Shown piece by piece: positions 55,873 to 64,000 of a stretch of DNA of 64,000 nt. The notes beneath the pieces were generated by a model, which saw only the letters and a list, made by a program, of their open reading frames with translations, did no database searches and was not told where the DNA came from. This DNA comes from Lotus japonicus (Eukaryota > Streptophyta > Magnoliopsida > Fabales > Fabaceae). Location of the stretch: assembly GCF_012489685.1 (NCBI RefSeq), contig NC_080046.1, positions 37,349,176 to 37,413,175 on the forward strand, in the 5' to 3' direction. Position numbers and translations under genes: made by a program. Within the stretch, counting starts at the first letter, position 1. The number at the start of each line of letters is the position of its first letter.

Positions 55873-57091
55873 TGAAGGTATGAAAAACGGTAGAAAGGGG
55901 GGGTTTGAATAACGTTTTCAGTACAAAACTACCACCTTAAAGATTTTAACAAATCTTTTCGAGAACTAAGTGCAAAAGATAGAGATAGAAAAGCACACAA
56001 GGATTTTATCCTGGTTCACTTGATAAATCACTCAAGCTACTCCAGTCCACCCGTTAAGGTGATTTCTTCCTTCTTAGAATGAAGGCAATCCACTAATCAG
56101 GTAAGAGTTACAACTGCACTTGAAACCTACAAGTGACTAACAATTACACTGACTTAGCTCACACTAAGATTCACTCTCTTAGTCTTCTCTAGGATCCGAT
56201 CAACCTTGATCTCCTAAAGGAAAATCAAACAACTGTTTGAGGTTGGTGTTTACAAGGGTTTGCTTCTGAATAAGCTGAGTGTAAACTAAAATAAATTACA
56301 AGATGAAAGAAAGCTTAGAATATATCTTGCGCGTGTGTATTGCTTCTTGTATATTTTTTTCTTCTTCTAGCCGCTTCTTTCAATCTTCAGCCTCTATATA
56401 TACTCCAAGGATTAGGGTTGAGCGTTGCATGGGAAATGCTACCGTTGGAGGGCAGTTCTGGAAAATCCAGCTTCTGCTGTGGCTGAGAACGTTAGGTAGG
56501 TCGTCAGGAAGGTACACTTGCTTTTGTACTTGGATAGCGACTTGACCTTTTAACCTAGGAGACTTCTGATCAGAGGAATGCTTCGTATTGGAACTTGTGA
56601 AGCAGGTTGATCAGAGTCAGAGGGAAAGCACAGATCCTCTGACCATTGTATCTTCTGATTCTGAACTCAGAGGGAAGAACATGGCCTTCAGAGTTTCTTG
56701 CTTCTGGACTTCAGAGTTTCCACTATTCAGCTTCTGGATCTTCAGAGTCTTCTACACCATCGGAACATCTGAACCTTCAGTGTTTCTTGGTTGTCAGAAC
56801 TTCTGGATCATCAGAGCTTCTAGCGACTGAGTCCTCATCAGAGTTTGTATAGCTTCAGATCTTCTGAAGCTTTTCCACTGTTCATACTGAACATGGTGAA
56901 TGCGAAAGCGTTGCTTGGGTTACCCTTTATACACAGTGCTTCTGATTTGTGTGAAATTGAGTCAGGGTCAGAGCCTGTAAATAGCACACTCAGAAAAACA
57001 CGTTAGAGTACCACAATTGTTCATATCAAAAGGTTAACTTGTAATCATCAAAACATAGAGTTGTACTACTAGATCAAAACTTGATCTTACA
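55873..57091 (-). repeat. copia 2 5' LTR
   Basis: 1219 bp, TG/CA bounded. It differs from copia 1 LTRs mainly in the U3/R border region (about 56220-56390) and in scattered bases. A TATATATA box is at 56394-56402 (minus strand). Confidence 0.95.
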
Positions 57092-57936
57092 CAAACTTCA
57101 TCTGCCATCGATTAGCATTGAATCCAAGTGTCAAGCCAGTTTCACAACTCAGGCGGCGCTTGGGCGGAGACAAGGGAAAAGCGGTTCAACAGGAAGTAGA
57201 CAAGTTGCTGGCGGCAGAATTCATCAAGGAGGTGAAATATCCGACGTGGTTGGCGAACGTCGTGATGGTGAAAAAGGCGAATGGAAAATGGCGAATGTGC
57301 GTGGATTACACAGACTTAAACAAGGCATGCCCAAAGAATTCTTATCCCCTTCCCAGCATTGATGGTCTCATTGATGGTGCCTCGGGCAACGAACTGCTTA
57401 GCTTGATGGATGCTTATTCTGGTTATCATCAAATCCGCATGCACCCGGCAGACGAGGACAAAACGGCTTTCATGACCGCCAGAGTCAACTATTGCTATCG
57501 CACCATGCCGTTTGGATTAATGAATGCTGGGGCGACCTACCAAAGATTGATGGATAGGGTTTTTGCTGGGCAGGTTGGGAGAAACATGGAAGTTTATGTT
57601 GATGATATGATCGTTAAATCAGCGCGTGGCTTGGACCAACATCAAGATCTGGAAGAAGCATTTGGCGAAATAAGGAAGCACTATATGCGCCTCAACCCGG
57701 AGAAATGCTCTTTTGGTGTTCAGGGCGGCAAGTTTTTAGGCTTCATGATCACGTCCATAGGAATAGAGATAAACCCAGACAAATGCAAGGCGATTCAGCA
57801 GATGAAAAGCCCCTCTAATGTGAAAGAGGTCCAACGTTTAACAGGGCGAATAACAGCTTTATCTCGATTTCTTCCTAAGTCTGGTGATAGATCCTTCCCT
57901 TTTTTCAAGTGTCTTCGAAAAAAATGTTGCATTTGA
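57092..57936 (+). pseudogene. Tat element F reverse transcriptase, 5' end lost to copia 2
   Basis: The frame enters from the copia border within the RT N-terminus (ICHRLALN-like) and has MVKKANGKWRMCVDYTDLNK, SYPLPSIDGLIDGASGNELL, LMDAYSGYHQIRMHP and the catalytic EVYVDDMIVKS. It is more complete than the RT of Tat A. A one-base change in the A-run of CGAAAAAAATG near 57920 shifts the frame into the next piece. Confidence 0.88.
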
Positions 57937-58885
57937 GTGGACGGCGGAGTGTGAAGAAGCTTTTGTTCGCCTCAAGGAACTCCTGTCATCACCGCCAATC
58001 TTGTCAAAACCAATGCAGGGACACCCGCTGCACTTGTATTTTGCTGTGAGTGATAGTGCTCTGAGTTCTGTGATACTGCAGGAAATAGATGGCGAGCATC
58101 GAATTGTTTATTTTGTTAGCCACACACTCCAGGGCGCAGAGATCAGATACCAGAAAATTGAGAAGGCGGCACTGGCGGTCCTTGTCACCGCCCGGCGGTT
58201 GACACCTTATTTTCAGAGTTTTCCAGTGAAGGTGCGGACGGATTTGCCTCTGAGACAAGTGTTACAAAAGCCGGATTTGTCAGGTAGATTGGTCGCCTGG
58301 TCGGTTGAATTATCTGAATATGGGTTGCAATATGATAAGCGAGGCACAGTTGGCGCACAGTCACTGGCTGATTTTGTGGTGGAGTTGACCCCAGACCTGG
58401 TTGAAAGAGTGGACACTCAGTGGACTCTCTTTGTAGATGGATCCTCCAATAGCAGTGGCAGTGGCGCGGGAGTAACGTTGGAAGGACCAGGAGATCTAGT
58501 ATTGGAGCAATCGCTGAAATTCGAGCTCAGGGCAACAAACAACCAGGCAGAATATGAAGCTCTCATCGCCGGATTGAATTTGGCGCGTGAAGTAAAGATC
58601 GGAAGGTTGTTGATAAGAACGGACTCGCAGTTGGTAGAGAGTCAAGTGAAGGGAACTTTCCAGGTCAAGGATCCCAATCTGATCAAATACCTTGAGCGAG
58701 TGCGATATTTGATGACACTTTTTCAAGAAGTTGTGGTAGAGTATGTTCCTCGAGCAAAAAATCAGCGGGCGGACGCGTTGGCCAAATTGGCGAGCACACG
58801 GAAGCCCGGCAACAACAAAAGTGTGATCCAGGAAACGCTGGCGTGCCCCAGCATCGAAGGAGAGCTCATGGCATGTGTGAACTGA
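57884..58885 (+). pseudogene. Tat F RNase H and archaeal-type RNase H
   Basis: RNase H (LHLYFAVSDSALSSVILQE) is followed by the second, archaeal-type domain (WTLFVDGSSNSSGSGAGVTL, NNQAEYEALIAGLNLA, RTDSQLVESQV, RAKNQRADALAKLAS). The open run stops at a TGA (58883-58885) where Tat A has an Arg codon in DRQKTWM context. The frame continues open beyond it. Confidence 0.87.
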
Positions 58886-60062
58886 GGGGTGACGTGGATG
58901 GGACCCATATTATCTATCTTGGCGGGGGACCCGGCGGAAGTGGAGCAATGCACGAAGGAGCAACGGCGAGAGGCGAGCCACTATACTCTCATTGACAGAC
59001 ATTTGTATCGCCGTGGTTTTTCGGCGCCGCTGTTAAAATGTGTACCGCTAGAAAAATATGAGGCGATAATGTCTGAGGTTTATGAAGGAGTATGTGCAAG
59101 CCACATCGGGGGGAGGTCTTTGGCCTGCAAGGTGTTAAGGGCGGGCTTCTACTGGCCCACCCTCAGGAAGGATTGTATGGACTTTGTGAAACGGTGTAAA
59201 AAATGTCAAGTGTTTGCGGATTTGTCCAAGGCACCGCCAAGGGAGCTGGTAAGATGAGCGCCTCATGGCCTTTCGCCATGTGGGGTGTGGATTTGGTAGG
59301 ACCATTTCCGACCGCCAGGTCGCAGATGAAGTTTATATTAGTAGTGGTGGACTACTTTACTAAATGGATTGAAGCTGAGCCCCTGGCCAAAATAACCTCT
59401 GCAAAAATAGTCAACTTTTACTGGAAGCGTATTGTTTGCAGGTTCGGGATCCCAAGGGCGATCGTGTCCGACAACGGGACCCAGTTTTCAAGCAACCAAA
59501 CAAGGGAATTTTGCAAGGAAATGGGCATACAAATGAGGTTCGCATCTGTGCAGCATCCGCAAACGAACGGTCAAGTGGAATCTGCAAACAGGGTGATCCT
59601 GCGCGGATTAAGGCGACGGCTTGAGGAAGCTAAGGGAGCCTGGCTGGATGAACTCCCTGTGGTACTCTGGTCGTACAACACCACTGAGCAATCTACTACA
59701 AGAGAAACTCCCTTTAGAATGACCTATGGGGTAGATGCTATGTTGCCGGTGGAAATTGACAATTTCACATGGCGGACTCAGCCGGATTTTGAAGGGGAGA
59801 ATCAAGCCAATATGGCGATGGAGCTGGATCTTTTGTCTGAAACGCGTGACGAGGCGCACATTCGAGAGACGGCGATGAAGCAGCGCGTGGCCGCCATGTA
59901 CAATAGCAGGGTTCGCCCCCGGGATATGCAAGTTGGCGATCTGGTCCTCAAGTGGAGATCAGGAACCTCAGGAAACAAGCTGACTCCAAACTGGAAGAGC
60001 TTGATGGAAGGCGACTACCCAGGTCATTCAACGGGTTGAGCCTGCGCTATTATTACAGTTGA
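58886..60062 (+). pseudogene. Tat F integrase, frameshifted
   Basis: First part: HHCC region with SHIGGRSLACKVLRAGFYWP and CKKCQVFADL (to 59257). After a frameshift near 59250 come the core MWGVDLVGPFP, DYFTKWIEAEPL, AIVSDNGTQFSS and NGQVESANRVIL, with D, D and E present. The C-terminal region is damaged by an internal deletion at about 59990; the usual end LRYYYS is in another frame with its stop at 60060-60062. Confidence 0.87.
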
Positions 60063-61013
60063 TCGTGGACGAGAAAGCTGGAAAGGCGAGGAGCTCCAAG
60101 GAAGAACTTCTGATGAACAAAGTGAATTCGCCAAAGTTAGATATCTTCAATTTTTCTAAAAATATCTCCAAACTCTCCAATGTATCGCCATGACACAAGC
60201 GTGCTCTTTTTCTCCGAAAGGAGTTTTTTAACGAGGCGCTCCATCAATAAAACGAAAATTCATGAAATTCATGTCCAAAGATTCCAGGGATTCCCTGACG
60301 ATCGGAATTGCCGATCGATATAAAGAATTACGGCGATCACTAGGTGGGACAAGCTTGATCCCCATAGGGGCTTGCTGGAACCCTGAAGGTGACGGCGATT
60401 CCACAAATGGCCTTTGACGCCTGGGAATATCCCCCCGGAAAGTCTGATGTGATCGCCGGTCCCGTAAACGATGTGCTGGGTAAGTCTCGCCAGAATACGA
60501 CGAGCGCCATTAACTAGGCAAAAGTCTTGGGACCCCCAAATGGCCATTGGGACCCAAGCATTGTAAGCCCGAGCGGGTAAAGCCCCGGGCGAAGCCCTCA
60601 AGAATGGAGGCCATTTATCCCTTTGTGGAAAATGTTTAAAGTCTTGACGGTGAAATGCCAAGCAACAAGCCCAAGTTAAAATTAATGCACGAAATCGTTA
60701 GGCGTAATTCAATCACATGACGCGTGAAAAATTGCGCAAGATATAAGGTCGGCGAATGAATAAGGTGGAAGGCGAGTGCTTAGTCACTCAGGATGTTGAG
60801 TATTTTATTACTCCGGTCCGTCGGGGCGTTTAACTATGAAATTCATTCTTAAATTTTTTAAAAATAAGAATGCGGCGATTTGCGAAGGATTCACGGCGAG
60901 AGCAATCATTCAACAATCGCCTAAACCTAACAATCATTCAATAAGATTTACAAAGTATACAAAGGCGATGTTAAAGCAATGGCGGTAAAGGTTAGGTAAA
61001 AATTAAAATTACA
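60063..61013. other. Spacer between pol and the antisense gene of Tat F
   Basis: No convincing gene. Rich in GGCGA/TCGCC words typical of this family's 3' region. Both converging units would end here, as at 28560-29353 in element A. The open frame at 60269-60661 (minus) is not supported by any copy elsewhere. Confidence 0.6.
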
Positions 61014-63696
61014 CTATTCATTGTTTCTTTCTTCTTCTCCTGTTTCTTCTTCTTCTTCTTCAGTTGCGGTCCAGAGGTGTTGGTCAATCAAAGGAGGATC
61101 ATCAGGACCAACCAATCCTTCAGCAGTGATTTCTTTCATTATTCCCATGGCGCTAAAGTCAAAGTCAGGGAACAAGTGTTGAGCCTGGTCCTTGGCGAGG
61201 TAAAAGCCACGCTCACGATTGTCATACGCAATGTCAGCGGTTTGCTCCCTCGCCTCAATGGCTTTGGCTCTCTCCACCGCCAGCTCGCCCTCTAGCTCTT
61301 TGATCTTCGCAAGATGGGAAGTAATTTCCGCATCTTTCGCGGCGAGGGCTGCCCCATGAACCTCGTCCGCCTTCTTGATCTCTTCAGAAGTAGCTCGCGT
61401 CACCGCCTTCAGATCCGCCTTCGCCGAAGCCAAAGACTCAACAGACTTTTTCTCCTGCTCCGCCAACGCATTTTTCGCTGACTCCAGTTCAGCGCGCAAC
61501 GCTTCGAGCTCTGACTCCTTAGCAGCCAGCGCCTCGCCTATGGCGGCCAAGTCCTTCTCAGCTTGGTCTTTTTCCTTTTTGCAAGCTTGGAGACTTGCAT
61601 CGAGGCCATCCGCTTCTTCCCTCATCAGCTTCAGATGATCCTCCAGTTCGCCGATTTTAATCCCCGCCGTACCAATCAACTTGTCGGCCTGGACTTTTTC
61701 TTTGCCCGCTTGGTCCAACAGTTTATCGAAGCGCTTCTTCCAAGCGGCGGCGTCCTCTTGGTGCTTGGCATTTTCAGCTCTCAACCGTTCAGTCTCAGCA
61801 GTGGCGGCGTTGAAATTCTCAAACGTGTGGGCGAAGATGCACCCAGCGCGTAGAAGACAAGCAAGGGTCTCCTCCTTGGACTCATTAATACCCCGGCTCA
61901 AAACTTCTTTTTCTATGGCGTCACGGTTGAGGCCGGTAAGTAAGAACTCTGAAGGTTCAATGGCATTGGGAAGCATATTGTAGTAGCTAGAAGAGCCGCC
62001 CTCGTTGCCAAGAGCTTGCTCGATCCGGGCTGCTTCAAAGGTAGTGGCGACATCCGGAGAGGGTCTTTCTTCTTGATGAAGCGGGGGAGACATGGAACGC
62101 CCATCGTTCGTTGGAGGCGGGCTAGGAGGTGCGACTTGGCGAGGGGGAGACTTGGGGGTTTCTTTTTCTTTTTCTCTTTCTTTCTCCCCGGCAGGAGCAT
62201 TGGAAGACGCGGCAGCGGTTGTGGCTTTGATGTCGGCAAGCTTCTCAACAGCTGAGGGTTGAGAAGTGTTGGTGGTTGTGCCGGCAGTTGATGACTGGTC
62301 AGCAGTTGCGGTTGTGGCGCCTACAGTAGTGGACTTGGCGGCGGCAACGTGGCTGTATCGCTGATAGCGGAATTAGGAGCTGTGACAGTGGCAGACTCGG
62401 TGGCCGTGGCGGCGGAAGCTTTGGCGGAGGCTTTGGCAACATTCTTGCCTTTGGACACAGCGCCAGTGGTTGGTTGGGAGCCGGGGTTGGATGAGCCTGC
62501 GATTGCAGATCCCGGGGCGACAGAGGAAACTTTAACTAATTTCCTCCTCTTGGGGGCTTGGGCGCCCTCGGTTTGGTTCTCAGCACCGCCCCGTTTTTTC
62601 CCATCGCCCTCAGTGTTGAACTTTGGAGAGAAACAGGCCATTTTCCTCTCGCGGGCTTTCAGGAGCTCGGCGTTGGTGAAGTTCATATCTTCTGCAACAA
62701 TAAATAAAAAAAAAGGGTCAGTAGCAACATAAGGGGTAAGAAAGAAAATGATGATGATGAAAAAAACGAGAGAGAAATGGCGATGATAAAAGTAAATTAT
62801 AAGTGACCTAAGTATTTGGGTGTCCTTGAGAGGCGAGCGCCCTCAAGGACTGTTGAGCAGTCAAGGATAGGAAGCGGGGCGAGGAGATTCAAAAAGGCTT
62901 TGTCGTTGACAGACAAAGATTCTTCTGAAGGATCGGTAATCCCATTGGGCTTCTCCGTCCAGTAGAGGGGAAAAAGGGCAGTCCCGTCCCTAAGGGTGAA
63001 GGCCTCAGGATAGACGGGGTGAACCGCCACGCGGAAGTATCTCCGGGCAAAGGAGGACTTTGCGTTACTCTTATGAGGGTTCAAGCACTTACGGCCGGCT
63101 CGGGCCTTTAAAGAGATCCATCCTCTATTTTTGATGGACTTGGAGTCAACATCGTAGAGGTAGAAGAAGCTGGTGGGAGATGGGGCGGTGCCAACAGCGG
63201 CGCACAAGATTTCAAAGCACTGGATGAAAGCCCAGGCGTTGGGGTGGAGTTGACAAGGAGCCGCGTTGATATCACGGAGAACGGCTTGGACGAAGGGCGA
63301 AAAGGGAAGCCTAACTCCAAGCTCGCCAAACATATACTCATATGCGAAGAAAAAATGAGATCTCTTCACATCGCCATCGATCCTATGAAGCCAGGGGCGG
63401 TCCTCAGCGCTGCAGGGCCAAATCCTGAGTTTGTCGTTTATTTCATCATCGTCAGACAAACCGCCAAGGTTACTCACGAGTTCCACGATAGGCTCCCTAT
63501 CCTGGAAAATGGAGGGTTGGTCTATAGCTTCGTGGGAGGGTGCTCTCCGGACGGGAAGGGGCAGGGTCTCGAAAGTTCTCAATCGGTAATGGGGAATCTC
63601 CGGGACCTCTAAACGGAGGCCGCCGGCTGCGGTAGAGTCAGGGTCGCTCCCAGAAGAAGAAGAGGTGTGGTTAGGGGAGTTAGGGTTTGAGGCCAT
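61014..63696 (-). pseudogene. Spliced antisense gene of Tat F, one frameshift
   Basis: Exon 1 (63696-62808) starts at ATGGCC; the open frame upstream to 63705 uses a TTG. It has a Ser-rich N-terminus and the conserved globular region (INAAPCQLHPNAWAFIQCFE, LFPLYWTEKPN), like Pfam Transposase_28. A 116-nt GT-AG intron (62807-62692) splits a Gly/Glu codon at the same place as in Tat A. Exon 2 has MNFTNAELLKA, NLS-like APKRRKLVK, an Ala/Ser/Thr linker with one frame change near 62350, then LLRAGCIFA, a coiled coil of about 200 residues, and the ending MGIMKEITAEGLVGPDDP. Apart from that one shift all frames are open, so it may have been active recently or be affected by an error. Confidence 0.78.
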
Positions 63697-63908
63697 CTTT
63701 GACAATTAAAAGAGGAAAAGGAAAAGACGAGTAGAGATAAGATGCAGAGATAAGGGAACGAGGACTCACCGGGTAAGGATGTGAAGAGTGGGTAGCGGAA
63801 GGTGTGAAAGGCGACGACACCAGAGCGGAAGTTGGAAGAGGGAGCCTGGTAAGCGATAAGAGAAGTAAAGAGAGGTCTCGGAAAGGGATGATTGTAGGGA
63901 AGAAGGGT

Positions 63909-63916
63909 TTTTATAG
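63909..63916 (-). promoter_or_regulatory. TATA box of the Tat F antisense gene
   Basis: CCTATAAAAACCC on the minus strand, 213 nt before the ATG at 63696. A strong donor-like CGGTGAGTCC at about 63769 suggests a 5' UTR intron, but a matching acceptor before the ATG is not clear. Confidence 0.55.
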
Positions 63917-64000
63917 GCAAAGGGGGGAAGTTGGAAGGGTGACGCGTGTCGGACGCGTGTGGAAGGTTGGAAGTCATAATGGCTTTTGGGAAGTGGGACG
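63917..64000. other. Upstream region of the Tat F antisense promoter
   Basis: It holds GACGCGTGTCGGACGCGTGT, a short direct repeat of GACGCGTGT. Similar ACACGCATCC and CACGTGTGCGCG words precede the antisense gene of element C (about 24100-24170). The window ends here, before the 3' LTR. Confidence 0.4.

Larger units (their letters stand above)
45409..57091 (-). mobile_element. Second SIRE/Maximus-type copia element, copia 2, 3' LTR cut by the gap
   Basis: Same family and layout as copia 1: 5' LTR 55873-57091, PBS, gag, pol, env-like, antisense gene, PPTs, and a partial 3' LTR (45409-46210). Gag-pol is about 97-98% identical to copia 1 in protein. It has single-base lesions in pol, env and the antisense gene. 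CAAAC (57092-57096) is the right TSD copy; the left one is in the gap. It sits inside the RT gene of Tat element F. Confidence 0.95.

Noticed and set aside
61077..61983. Plus-strand frames opposite the Tat F coiled coil
   Set aside because: They are antisense shadows of a Glu/Ala/Lys-rich coiled coil and do not recur in Tat A.

Overview
The window is plant nuclear DNA built almost entirely from nested transposable elements. No ordinary single-copy host gene can be supported. The SIRE/Maximus-type Ty1-copia elements, with an extra env-like ORF after pol, and the Tat-type Ty3-gypsy elements, with dual RNase H and an antisense gene, suggest a legume (Fabaceae). The species cannot be named from sequence alone. 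One run of 100 N (45309-45408) is a scaffold gap.

Layout. 1-5407: an old copia LTR split by a 3.8-kb gypsy solo LTR (TSD TTTAT), next to a minus-strand Tat fragment (gag, PBS, LTR). 6208-21350: an old pair of inverted repeats encloses a Mutator-like element (6670-20101, perfect 9-bp TSD). The MULE carries a small intron-containing GRF zinc-finger/transmembrane gene and is itself split by a young, full-length copia element (7491-19558, minus strand, TSD TAGGA). 21696-23023: a solo LTR with TSD AATGA. 23422-34494: pieces of three minus-strand Tat elements (called C, A and D here) joined or nested. 34706-45308: a nearly complete Tekay/Del-like chromovirus (plus strand, 4.13-kb LTR, intact 1478-codon gag-pol), cut by the gap. 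45409-57091: a second copia element of the same family (minus strand). 57092-64000: a plus-strand Tat element (called F) interrupted by that copia.

The most interesting feature is a shared design. Both copia copies carry a small coiled-coil gene on the strand opposite gag-pol-env, between the env-like ORF and the 3' LTR, with its own TATA box and AATAAA signal. The Tat elements carry, at the equivalent place and also antisense, a larger gene with a conserved intron, an NLS-like motif, a coiled coil and a conserved C-terminal motif. So two retrotransposon superfamilies each hold a separately promoted antisense gene converging on the sense transcript.

Inferred order of insertion: inverted-repeat element, then MULE, then copia 1; old copia LTR, then gypsy solo LTR; Tat element F, then copia 2; gypsy LTR fragment, then the full-length chromovirus. 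The copia 1 LTRs differ at about three substitutions and one indel over 1.2 kb, so that insertion is recent.
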